23,077 nt of DNA from JAJNBK01 sp035642715. Lineage in GTDB: Archaea > Thermoproteota > Nitrososphaeria > Nitrososphaerales > Nitrososphaeraceae. A program made the translations under genes and the position numbers. Shown one piece after another: positions 1 through 7,535 of the stretch (the first letter of the stretch is position 1; every line of letters starts with the position of its first letter). The stretch covers positions 1-23,077 of the forward strand of contig DASQRW010000247.1 in NCBI GenBank assembly GCA_035642715.1, given 5' to 3'. Below the pieces are notes generated by a model. It was not told the origin of the DNA and did no database searches. It saw only the letters and a list, made by a program, of their open reading frames with translations.

Positions 1-141
1 TATGAATGGCTAGATACTCCAGGACATCCAGCATCGGAAAAGAAACCTTTCATGATTAGAGAAAAGGATTGCATATTTTGTATGGCATGCGAGAATGTCT
101 GTCCTCCTCAAGCAGTTAAAATATTCCAAAAAGGTCAATAA
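1..141 (+). CDS. 4Fe-4S ferredoxin-type protein, C-terminal fragment
   Basis: The window opens inside this gene; the visible 46 residues run in frame 1 to a TAA at 139-141. They contain a classic single-cluster ferredoxin motif, C-x2-C-x2-C-x3-C-P (CIFCMACENVCP), which binds one [4Fe-4S] cluster through the first three cysteines, with the last usually serving a second cluster or the same one depending on the upstream half. Because the N-terminus is outside the window I cannot say whether this is a stand-alone 2[4Fe-4S] ferredoxin or the tail of a larger oxidoreductase subunit. The stop is followed by an AT-rich spacer with T runs. Electron transfer is a safe role; the partner is unknown. Confidence 0.85.
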   Translation, partial: YEWLDTPGHPASEKKPFMIREKDCIFCMACENVCPPQAVKIFQKGQ

Positions 142-334
142 ATAATAAAATACTTGTTTCTGTATTTTTTATTCTTTACATTTAGGAATTAAACAATATT
201 CCTTTAATAATAATATATAAAAATATTGCTATAATTTAAAATCATTAGTATATGTGCAGAAATTGAGCCAGGAGATTTTGGATTGTCAATCTCTTTTACA
301 ATATCTTAAACATCATCTATAAATACGCTATTTG

Positions 335-342
335 TATAAAAA
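335..342 (+). promoter_or_regulatory. TATA box of coaD
   Basis: TATAAAAA lies 26-33 nt before the ATG at 368. That is the archaeal TATA-to-start distance for a leaderless transcript. It falls inside the longer TTG-initiated reading frame (from 332), which argues against that upstream start. Confidence 0.6.
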
Positions 343-367
343 GTTCGAATTCAGTAGAATAAAAGTG

Positions 368-850
368 ATGGAAGAGAAATATAATGTGGTAGCGACTGGT
401 GGAACATTTGATGAGATACATGTTGGTCACTTGGCTTTGCTTTCAAAAGCTTTTGAAATAGGAAAGAAAGTAATTATTGGAGTTACTAGCGATGCTTTCG
501 CAAGCAGTACTAAAGGTAATAACACTTTACATCATAATTATGAGGAACGAATAAGTAATCTAAAAGAAAAAATTAAAGAGAAGTTTGGCAATGTCAGTTA
601 TGAAATTAGTAAGCTCGATGATGTTTATGGGCCAACAGTAATTTATGGAGATGTAGAAGCTATTGTATCAAGCACTGAAACAGCAATAAAGGGAGATCTT
701 ATAAATGACATACGTTCTAGAAATGGTCTAAAACCTCTTAATATTATTAGTGTTAATATGATACGAGCGGAAGATGGCTATCACATTTCTTCTACAAGAA
801 TAAGAAATGGTGAAATTGACTGCTTTGGCAAATTGTTAAAGAAAAATTAA
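368..850 (+). CDS. coaD: Pantetheine-phosphate adenylyltransferase (archaeal CoaD type)
   Basis: Transfers AMP from ATP to 4'-phosphopantetheine, giving dephospho-CoA, the penultimate step of CoA synthesis in the cytoplasm. The 160-residue protein has the nucleotidyltransferase fold signatures: TGGTFDEIHVGH at about residues 10-21 (the HxGH nucleotide-binding motif, here HVGH) and the C-terminal ISSTRIR motif at about 140-146. The length fits the archaeal/eukaryotic PPAT family, which differs from bacterial CoaD. The frame is open from a TTG at 332, but a TATA box sits at 335-342, so ATG 368 (or the adjacent GTG 365) is the better start and the mRNA is probably leaderless. A weak hairpin with a T4 loop (860-873) follows the stop. 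Identification is firm; the exact start is less so. Confidence 0.9.
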   Translation: MEEKYNVVATGGTFDEIHVGHLALLSKAFEIGKKVIIGVTSDAFASSTKGNNTLHHNYEERISNLKEKIKEKFGNVSYEISKLDDVYGPTVIYGDVEAIVSSTETAIKGDLINDIRSRNGLKPLNIISVNMIRAEDGYHISSTRIRNGEIDCFGKLLKKN

Positions 851-916
851 AGAAGGATCAATCATTTTTGATTAATGACGTTTTATCTAGATTGACCAGT
901 TGTGTGTGTTATAAAT

Positions 917-1261
917 ATGAGTACTTGTCATAATAATCCATTCGAATTCAGTTTCAGTAAAATCAGCACAACGATAAAGAATCTCAAAGAAGGTCTAGAC
1001 CCTGAGAATCTTGCTTATTGGTATAAAAGAATAGAAGATCAAGCAATCGAAATTGTTCCTGCTCACTTAAAAAAGAAGATTCACTTCCAACAAGACAGAG
1101 TTCTTTGGATGAAATTTAAGATAGATATATCAAAACGTGCGGTACCCTATGTGATACAAGTAATTGAAGAATATATTCCAATAATGCCCTATTCTACAGG
1201 TCTGTATTTTCAAAAGGTTCAGCTTATACTTACAGATGAAATGAATAAAGAACTATGCTAA
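917..1261 (+). CDS. Conserved-looking small protein of unknown function
   Basis: A 114-residue soluble protein that I do not recognise. It has amphipathic helical stretches at the N-terminus (FSKISTTIKNLKEGLDPENL) and a C-terminal part with alternating hydrophobic strands (YVIQVIEEYIPIMP, LYFQKVQLIL). It shows no cysteine motif, signal peptide or membrane segment. The frame is open from a GTG at 902, but ATG 917 lies about 33 nt after a TATA-like GTTTTATCTAG (879-889), whereas 902 would be too close to it. Codon use resembles the neighbouring core genes and the reading frame is clean, so it is probably real. It stands 66 nt downstream of coaD with its own promoter and converges on the minus-strand trpS cluster. 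Confidence 0.65.
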   Translation: MSTCHNNPFEFSFSKISTTIKNLKEGLDPENLAYWYKRIEDQAIEIVPAHLKKKIHFQQDRVLWMKFKIDISKRAVPYVIQVIEEYIPIMPYSTGLYFQKVQLILTDEMNKELC

Positions 1262-1347
1262 AAATCAGGCGCAATGACGAGAATTCAAAACCTGAATTTG
1301 AAGGGTGAAGTATACATGCTTCTCTCCAATCAAAATATGTATTAGCC

Positions 1348-1635
1348 TTACGAAACAATAATTTCCGTAACATAATTTTCAATTTTACTTCCTATGACTG
1401 ATCTTTTTTCTTTTAATACTTCTTCTATCAAACATTTTAGTCTCAGTGCAGTATTGTCATCTTTCAGTAGGACACTATGCGAGGATTTATCTTTTAGAAT
1501 TATAACTATCTCATTATCGACAACGGCAGCGATACCTGTAATCATAGTAGTATCATTTTTTTGAACTGCTATCAGACCGGCTAGTTTCTCTGCTTCATAC
1601 TTATCCTCGCATTCAAATCTTAGTGAAAATGCTAT
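1348..1635 (-). CDS. Pcc1-like small protein (possible KEOPS subunit), apparent ATA start
   Basis: The frame is open without any ATG/GTG/TTG from 1635, just after the trpS stop, to a TAA at 1348-1350, giving 95 residues. The first ATG (1545) would discard 30 residues that read as good coding sequence (FSLRFECEDKYEAEKLAGLI). A strong Shine-Dalgarno-like AGGTGA (1642-1647, overlapping the trpS stop) lies 6 nt before an ATA codon at 1633-1635, which suggests initiation at ATA, or a mutated ATG. The layout (strand with acidic/Ala helix, two strands, then an acidic-ALR helix, NTALRLKCLIEEVLK) resembles Pcc1, the dimerisation subunit of the KEOPS tRNA t6A complex. The Pcc1 call is tentative; translational coupling to trpS is well supported. 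Confidence 0.5.
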   Translation of the reverse strand: MAFSLRFECEDKYEAEKLAGLIAVQKNDTTMITGIAAVVDNEIVIILKDKSSHSVLLKDDNTALRLKCLIEEVLKEKRSVIGSKIENYVTEIIVS

Positions 1636-1645
1636 GGTATTTCAC

Positions 1646-2815
1646 CTAAATTTCTTCATTATACATAAATTCCTTAATTATGTCTTTTGCACTTTCTCTG
1701 CGTTTCTTGAAATCTACTATAAAGGACTTAGAATCTTTTGCCAGATCACTCTTGCATTCTCCACAAAGCAAGTTTCCACTCTTGCATTTTAGTAAACGTT
1801 CATCAGATTGTCTTTCTGTGTCAAAGAAATACCGTAGATACCAGAATACTGGACATCCAGTAGCGTTACCTCCCAATTTTCTTTGAAGCGCAACGGTAGC
1901 CTGTCCTCCTGTGAAAGCGCTGGAAACTTTTTTGTCTATAATTTCAGGATCATCTGTAGTAAATAACGCTGTTTCAGGTTTTGAAGAAGACATCTTGCCT
2001 GAAATTCCAAGACCAGGTAGAAACTTGCTGTGAATCTGAGCAGGCTTATGATATCCTAATCGTTCTGCTACATCTCTAGTCATTCTCCAATAAGGATCTT
2101 GATCTATTGCTGCAGGGATTAAGACAGGAGTTGGTTTACCCTCTATTATCGAAGGTAAAAAACATGGAGCGGCTTGTATTGATGGAAATCCTATGATGCC
2201 TATGTTTGTAGAATTTGAAAAACCAAATACTGCCTTTGCAGTAGAGAAAGTAATTCGTTTGGCAAGTTCTGTTGCTATGGGATATAAATGTTTGATATGC
2301 TTTGTATCTACTATTATCTTCGTTTTTCTACGATCAAAACCAACTGCGATGATATCTAATATATTCTCATAAGTATAGTGTTTTATCTCATCAAGTGTAC
2401 GATCTTGACTATAAAGAAATTTTTCATCGTCAGTTAATTGAAATAGTAATTTAACATTAAATTTGTCTTGAAGATATTTTGTAAAAATCCATGGAAGCAA
2501 GTGACCCATATGAATCATGCCCGAAGGTCCCCTACCTGTATAAAGATAGAACTTGTCACCATTCTCATATTTGCTTAAAATCCAGTCAAAATCCCGATGT
2601 GAAAAGAAGTACTGAAGCTTTAACATTGGATGAATTTCTCCAATCAGATCTTTTACTTTCACAAGTATCTCAGGGGTAATGGGCTGTGTGCCAAAATTTT
2701 CTATGAGTTTATTGTAATCTATCTCACCTTCTACTTCCCAAGGTGTCACCTTGAATTCTTTATGGACATTATTTTCAGTTTCACCATTATGACCGTTTGA
2801 AATAGGATCCACCAT
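1646..2815 (-). CDS. trpS: Tryptophanyl-tRNA synthetase (archaeal/eukaryotic type)
   Basis: Charges tRNA-Trp with tryptophan using ATP. The 389 residues carry both class I signatures: GRGPSGMIHMGH ending at residue 105 (the HIGH motif, here HMGH) and GISGKMSSSK with KMSSS at 274-278. Between them are the Rossmann-fold segments typical of archaeal TrpRS (FQLTDDEKFL, IPAAIDQDPYWRMTRDVA). A cysteine cluster near the C-terminus (C344, C351, C354) may bind zinc (inference). The N-terminal ~25 residues are a low-complexity polar extension. It is transcribed divergently from pheS across a short AT-rich gap and overlaps, through its stop, the Shine-Dalgarno of the downstream small gene. Length and motifs are complete; no oddities were seen. 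Confidence 0.95.
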   Translation of the reverse strand: MVDPISNGHNGETENNVHKEFKVTPWEVEGEIDYNKLIENFGTQPITPEILVKVKDLIGEIHPMLKLQYFFSHRDFDWILSKYENGDKFYLYTGRGPSGMIHMGHLLPWIFTKYLQDKFNVKLLFQLTDDEKFLYSQDRTLDEIKHYTYENILDIIAVGFDRRKTKIIVDTKHIKHLYPIATELAKRITFSTAKAVFGFSNSTNIGIIGFPSIQAAPCFLPSIIEGKPTPVLIPAAIDQDPYWRMTRDVAERLGYHKPAQIHSKFLPGLGISGKMSSSKPETALFTTDDPEIIDKKVSSAFTGGQATVALQRKLGGNATGCPVFWYLRYFFDTERQSDERLLKCKSGNLLCGECKSDLAKDSKSFIVDFKKRRESAKDIIKEFMYNEEI

Positions 2816-2880
2816 TAATTTTCAACTTTGATAATTTGACAAACATTAAACATTTAAAAAGTCTTCTTCTGCTGACAACT

Positions 2881-4428
2881 TTGGCAACATTGAGTAATAA
2901 TCGCAAGATTCATCCTATTGAGAGATCCTTGTTACAAGTACTTTCTACCAATGATAGGATATCTACTGAAAGAATTGCACATATTACAAATCTAAGTATT
3001 GATCAAGTAAGACGTGGTATAGAGTGGTTAAAGTTTAAGAATTTGATATCTTTCACTGATAGATCATTTACTATTATCTTGCCTGGTTCAAATATGGAGG
3101 AAATAGGAGTAAATGAATTACCCGAAAGAAAGCTCGTGAACATCATAAAAGAAAAAGGAAAAATGAATTTAGAAACGGGCGAGCATTATATTAGCATAAA
3201 GAATCTCTTCAAAGAAGGTTTTTTCTTCGATAATGCTACCAGCTCTGCATTTCGACATGCTTTGAAAAACAAATGGATCGAACAACGAAGAACGTCTGTT
3301 GGCGAGAAAGAAATTGTTGTGACTAGCTTAGCAAATTATCAATCAGCAGAAGAAGAGTTATTGCAGAAATTGAATAAGCAAAAAAAAATTCTAAAATCAA
3401 ACCTGAATCTAGAAGAATTACAAGCATTTGATATGCTGAAAAAACGTCCTGGTTATGTAATAGAAAAAAAGGAGAAAACTGCAGAAATCTCTCTAACAGC
3501 AGAAGGTAAGCAATTGTTGTTAACAATGATAGATCAACCTGTAATGGAGGAACGAAGGCTAACCTCGGAAATGATAACTTCAGGAAGGTGGAGGAATATT
3601 AAATTCAGTTCGTTAGATGTAGAATCGCCTGTACAACCTGTATATCCGGGAAGAAAGCATCCATTAATGGATGTAATTGATGAAGTAAAGGAAATTTTTG
3701 TTGGAATGGGATTTACAGAGATTGATGGCCCCCTAATCCAGTCTAGTTTTTGGAACTTTGATGTACTTTTTACTCCGCAGGATCACTCTGCCAGGGAAAT
3801 GCAAGATACTTTCTATGTTTCAGGAATAAAGGAGAATAGACTTCCTAGCGAAGATCAAATTAAAAAGGTCGCTGAAACTCACAGAAAAGGATGGAAATAT
3901 GAATGGAATATTGAAGAAGCAAAGCGAATAGTTTTACGAACACATACTACCTCTGTTACCATAAATTACCTTGCTGAAAACAAACCGGAAAAATGCAGAA
4001 TATTTTCTATTGGGAGAGTTTTCAGAAACGAAAAGGTATCTTATAAACATCTTATTGAATTTAATCAAGTAGAGGGAATTGTTGCAGATCGAAACGTTAC
4101 GTTGCGAGATTTAATGGGTCTGCAAATTGACTTTTATACAAAGTTAGGCATTAAGAAAATCAAGTTCTGGCCTACTTATTTTCCATATACTGAACCATCA
4201 CTTCAATCGATGGTATATAACGAGTCACTAGGAAAGTGGGTTGAGTTATTTGGAATGGGAATATTAAGACCAGAAATAACCTCATCTGTTGGGATAAAAA
4301 ATCCAGTTGTTGCATGGGGAGGAGGATTAGAAAGGATTGCAATGCTGCGCTTTGGATTAAATGACGTTCGAGATTTATATCGCAATGACTTGAGATGGCT
4401 TAGGAGTGTTCCATTTTGCCAGTTGTAA
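2881..4428 (+). CDS. pheS: Phenylalanyl-tRNA synthetase alpha subunit
   Basis: The catalytic subunit of the (alpha-beta)2 class II enzyme that charges tRNA-Phe. An N-terminal winged-helix part (IHPIERSLLQVL..., then two further helical repeats) precedes the catalytic core with motif 1 (HPLMDVIDEVKEIFVGMGF), the FTPQDHSAREMQDTF loop, VLRTHTT, motif 2 (IFSIGRVFRNE) and motif 3 (GGGLERIAMLRFGL). The frame is open from TTG 2836, but archaeal PheS normally begins a few residues before the I/LHP-IE segment. TTG 2881 also lies about 24 nt after a TATA-like TTTAAAAAG (2853-2861), so I place the start there (515 residues); TTG 2890 is a second option. It overlaps pheT by 13 nt, so the two are co-transcribed and probably translationally coupled. 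Confidence 0.93.
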   Translation: MATLSNNRKIHPIERSLLQVLSTNDRISTERIAHITNLSIDQVRRGIEWLKFKNLISFTDRSFTIILPGSNMEEIGVNELPERKLVNIIKEKGKMNLETGEHYISIKNLFKEGFFFDNATSSAFRHALKNKWIEQRRTSVGEKEIVVTSLANYQSAEEELLQKLNKQKKILKSNLNLEELQAFDMLKKRPGYVIEKKEKTAEISLTAEGKQLLLTMIDQPVMEERRLTSEMITSGRWRNIKFSSLDVESPVQPVYPGRKHPLMDVIDEVKEIFVGMGFTEIDGPLIQSSFWNFDVLFTPQDHSAREMQDTFYVSGIKENRLPSEDQIKKVAETHRKGWKYEWNIEEAKRIVLRTHTTSVTINYLAENKPEKCRIFSIGRVFRNEKVSYKHLIEFNQVEGIVADRNVTLRDLMGLQIDFYTKLGIKKIKFWPTYFPYTEPSLQSMVYNESLGKWVELFGMGILRPEITSSVGIKNPVVAWGGGLERIAMLRFGLNDVRDLYRNDLRWLRSVPFCQL

Positions 4429-6071
4429 ACATCACTATGAGCTTGTTACAGAAATTCTTTCCTGGTAAAGCTCTTAACGAGCTAATAAATTCTCTTCCCT
4501 ACATAGGACTTGATATAGAAGGAATTGATAATGAAACGATTAGAGTAGAGTACAACCCAAACAGGCCTGATTTTGCGTCAGGTTATGGAATTGTTAGGGC
4601 ATTAAAAGGAATTCTTGAGATTGAAACTGGAATTCCAAAATTCCAATTGTTCAAGAATAATATTTACAAAATCAACGTAGAGTCATCGGTAAAACAGGTT
4701 AGGCCTGTTATTGTAGCCTTAGCCGCAAAGAAAAAACACGTGCATGACAACGAAGCAATCAAACAATTAATTTCAATACAAGAAGATCTTCATAATGGCA
4801 TAGGTAGAAGAAGAAAAAAAGCTTCAATTGGAATACACGATTTGGATACAATCAAATTTCCTATTACTTATAAAACTGTCTCTGATGATTTTTCATTTGT
4901 TCCACTAGGTATAATATCGAGTAATACTATTAAGCAGATTTTAAATGAATTTGATAGTGGCAGACAATATGGACATATTCTGGAAAAATCAAATAGATAT
5001 CCCATAATTATTGATGAAGATAATAATGTTCTGTCCTTTCCACCTATCATCAATGGTAATGTAACTAGGGTAACTCCTGAAACTAATAATCTCTTTGTTG
5101 AGATTACAGCGAACAATCAAAAGACAGCGGATGATATTCTTGCTATATTAGCAATTACATTTCATGATATTGGCTTTGAGATTCATAATGTTTCTATTAA
5201 TAATTCAGGAATTATACAGTTTACGCCTAAGATGGATACACTATCTATTGACGTGGATGTTAGTTATATTAATAGTCTACTTGGATTAGAATTAACTAAG
5301 AAAGAAATCGTACTGTCTTTGAAGAAAAGTAGATTGGATGCGTATGCTGCAGATACGGATATTATTACATGTATCGTTCCAAGATATCGAACGGATATAC
5401 TTCATGCAATAGATATTGTAGAAGAAGTAGCAATAGGATACGGAGTCTATAACTTAAAACCTACAATGTCATCTTGGAATTCTGTTGGTCAGAAAAATTC
5501 CCTTTCAATTTATTTTGACATTGTAAGAAGAACATTATCAGGATTAAATATGTTAGAAGTTGTAAATTTTAGCCTTGTTAACAAAAAATCCGAATATACT
5601 CTTATGGGATTAAAAACACCTGATAATGTCCTATCGGTGGATGCGACAAAAAGTAGGGACCATGAAGTATTGAGAGAATCTATGATTCCATCTCTATTAC
5701 AATCACTATCTCATAATGTCCACTGGCAATACCCTCAAAAATTATTTGAAATAGGAAAAATTTTCCATCGAGACGATACAATCAAGGAATGTTGGTGTCT
5801 GGCAGCAGTTATTGCTCACAACAATGCGGATTTTACGGAAATAAAATCAATCATGCAGACATTCCTGAAAGTCGCATTCGACAAAGACGTTTTTACGCAA
5901 GAAAATGCAAATTCCTTTTTTATTGAAGGCAGATCAGCAAGAGTCATTTTAGATAAAAAATCTAATATCGGAATAATCGGAGAGATCACTCCTTTAGCTA
6001 TAGAGAATTTCAAAATTAGAGTACCAGTTTCGGCTTTTGAATTAAATCTATCGCAATTGCTTGGAATATAG
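4416..6071 (+). CDS. pheT: Phenylalanyl-tRNA synthetase beta subunit
   Basis: Structural and tRNA-binding subunit of PheRS, which also carries the editing (B3/B4-type) domain. The 551 residues match the archaeal form, which lacks the bacterial N-terminal EMAP domain. It starts MPVVNITMSLLQKFF as archaeal PheT does, followed by VEYNPNRPDFASGYGIVRAL. The B5 region (PRYRTDILHAIDIVEEVAIGYG) and the catalytic-like domain (LRESMIPSLLQSLSHN..., LFEIGKIF) follow. The start is a TTG at 4416 inside the last codons of pheS; the next ATG (4437) would remove the conserved first strand. A T-rich stretch follows the stop. The pair is complete and ordinary. Confidence 0.94.
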   Translation: MPVVNITMSLLQKFFPGKALNELINSLPYIGLDIEGIDNETIRVEYNPNRPDFASGYGIVRALKGILEIETGIPKFQLFKNNIYKINVESSVKQVRPVIVALAAKKKHVHDNEAIKQLISIQEDLHNGIGRRRKKASIGIHDLDTIKFPITYKTVSDDFSFVPLGIISSNTIKQILNEFDSGRQYGHILEKSNRYPIIIDEDNNVLSFPPIINGNVTRVTPETNNLFVEITANNQKTADDILAILAITFHDIGFEIHNVSINNSGIIQFTPKMDTLSIDVDVSYINSLLGLELTKKEIVLSLKKSRLDAYAADTDIITCIVPRYRTDILHAIDIVEEVAIGYGVYNLKPTMSSWNSVGQKNSLSIYFDIVRRTLSGLNMLEVVNFSLVNKKSEYTLMGLKTPDNVLSVDATKSRDHEVLRESMIPSLLQSLSHNVHWQYPQKLFEIGKIFHRDDTIKECWCLAAVIAHNNADFTEIKSIMQTFLKVAFDKDVFTQENANSFFIEGRSARVILDKKSNIGIIGEITPLAIENFKIRVPVSAFELNLSQLLGI

Positions 6072-6118
6072 TTTATGTTTATATTTGTGAATAGATATCT
6101 GTAAATTGCTTATTATTA

Positions 6119-6285
6119 GTGCGTGAGGTACGGTAGAGGAATATGATTATTTCATGGTTCTCAATTTTACCCATCCGCACTATAATATGGCACCCCGTTA
6201 AAGAGAGTACACGAGGAGGAATACACATGTGTGTATGGCTACCAGTGAATACGTGTGGGTCAGAGGCGGGGCACAATTTTTTTTT
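6119..6285 (+). ncRNA. Candidate structured RNA ending in a T9 tract
   Basis: This stretch is richer in G+C than the surrounding spacer and folds well on paper. Domain 1 (6119-6180) closes with GTGCG/CGCAC (6119-6123 with 6176-6180), then GGTA/TACC (6127-6130 with 6168-6171), GAGGA/TTCTC and ATGA/TCAT. Domain 2 closes with CCCCG/CGGGG (6193-6197 with 6267-6271), then TACACG/CGTGTG (6208-6213 with 6252-6257), enclosing ATACAC/GTGTAT (6221-6226 with 6231-6236). Nine Ts (6277-6285) follow as a termination signal, and a TATA-like TTTATATTTG precedes it at about 6079-6088. I do not see the conserved RNase P, SRP or 5S rRNA motifs. A competing reading is a 27-codon ORF at 6227-6310 behind GAGGAGG (6213-6219). 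Confidence 0.45.
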
Positions 6286-6869
6286 ATATAGATATCCTAA
6301 TTGTGTATAGATGAATAGTGAGTTTATTTGTAATTAATGGTAATGCAGATCTATAAAATATAACGATTACATATGATGATATTTGTAATTATCATGATCA
6401 GTAGAAAGTTACGCCTAACAAACTCCTTTGATTCTCCTATATCAAGACTAGTTTTTCCATCACATTCATATCCGTTCTGAGTTCTGGAAATCCATTATAG
6501 AAGGATTATCATCATTTCACTATTAATAGGACAAATATGCTTTTATGTCTTTCAATAAGTTGAAACAATATAAATAAAGAATTTACTATTGACGAATTTT
6601 TTACAAAAGCGTCATAACCATGACTTACGTCCAATAGTATAATTGAATAATAAGAGTTTAACAAAAAATATAAAAGAATAAGTATTGTTTCAAATGTTAC
6701 TTACTAATCTTTAGGAACTTTTTATTTAGTTAACTACAATTCATTAAATATAATGGTTGTAAACCCTCTATTAGTTTTCTGTTTTAATTCCTTTCTTTGC
6801 AATTAATACCCATCTAATTTGTAAAAATTACACACTTATTACTTTAACAACGGATAACTTTATGATTAT
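6286..6869. other. Gene-poor spacer
   Basis: No convincing gene was seen on either strand. There is a short open stretch on the minus strand (about 6350-6480) reading YECDGKTSLDIGES but with no start codon and a stop soon upstream. It may be a decayed small protein. Base composition is strongly AT-rich. Confidence 0.4.
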
Positions 6870-6995
6870 CTAATATCCGTATGCACCATCTGTTGGCTTG
6901 CATTGATTACAGAGTTTGAGATCCTTATTCCGATCCGATTTTACCATTGAAATTTCTACATTTTCCAGTCCACATTGATCGCATTTACCAATCAT
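6870..6995 (-). CDS. 41-residue zinc-ribbon microprotein
   Basis: A short but clean gene starting at ATG 6993-6995 and ending TAG at 6870-6872. The product has two CxxC knuckles, C5-x2-C8 (GKCDQCGL) and C29-x2-C32 (LCNQCK), separated by 20 residues with charged, strand-forming sequence between. That is the layout of a single zinc ribbon binding one Zn(II) through four cysteines. The ribbon ends with a short polar tail (PTDGAYGY). No catalytic domain is present, so a role as a nucleic-acid or protein-binding adaptor is likely but unproven. The gene stands alone in a gene-poor spacer, 540 nt from the TFB gene's 3' end on the same strand. CxxC spacing and codon use make a chance ORF unlikely despite its size. 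Confidence 0.6.
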   Translation of the reverse strand: MIGKCDQCGLENVEISMVKSDRNKDLKLCNQCKPTDGAYGY

Positions 6996-7535
6996 ATTAT
7001 CGATACTATATCATCATTGCATCGGAAATAAGGATTGTCTATTTTCATTTTTTATAATTTAATTTATACTTATTTGTCCTCTTGTATATGTACACACCCG
7101 CGATGCGTATGACCACTTTCAACATTTTTTGTTGTGGGGGATCACTGGATTATAGTTGATTTTGTGGTTCCTACGATAAAAATAAAAGACATCTGTTCAA
7201 GTCATCAATTCGAGTTTAATTAAAAAATTGAATTTCTCATCTAACATTTTATATTTTATATTTATAATTATTCTAAAACAATGCTTAATGTCCTGAGAAA
7301 TAGGTGGCTTAGGCTCAAGTAACAATGATAAAAGATCTTATAGAAGACAAAAATTTGTTGAATTATATTACCTTTAAAAACCTTTGAAAGTGCTCAAATC
7401 ACTAGCTGTCGTAATTCGAAGTTATTACTTAAAAGGAAGGAAGGTTGGCCAAATACAGAATACTATGAGATTATTGGTCTATCTATAGATTCCATATGAT
7501 CTTCTACATATAATAATAAAAAATGATTTGTGAAT
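6996..7535. other. Gene-poor spacer
   Basis: No supported gene. A minor hairpin (CAACA/TGTTG around 7118-7137) precedes a run of five Gs. A 33-codon open stretch near 7385-7487 (TTG start, reading KSLAVVIRSYYLKGRKVGQ) lacks a convincing start or family and may be a gene remnant. Confidence 0.4.

Noticed and set aside
272..293. GAGATT/AATCTC inverted repeat before coaD
   Set aside because: Six-bp arms with a 10-nt spacer in AT-rich DNA; no consistent place relative to the promoter.
332..367. Longer N-terminus for CoaD from TTG 332
   Set aside because: A TATA box (335-342) lies inside it and the family motif spacing fits ATG 368.
860..873. AATCA-TTTT-TGATT hairpin after coaD as a terminator
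   Set aside because: Only 5 bp and no T tract after the stem; could be chance.
1284..1302. TTCAAA/TTTGAA repeat between convergent genes
   Set aside because: Short arms in AT-rich sequence; a two-way terminator is possible but not supported by T tracts.
2836..2880. PheS start at TTG 2836
   Set aside because: Would add residues not seen in archaeal PheS and contains the TATA-like element for the 2881 start.
6079..6276. 65-codon minus-strand ORF
   Set aside because: Lies across the structured RNA candidate, has odd composition and no family.
7385..7487. 33-codon ORF (TTG start)
   Set aside because: No family, no clear promoter spacing; probably a remnant or chance.
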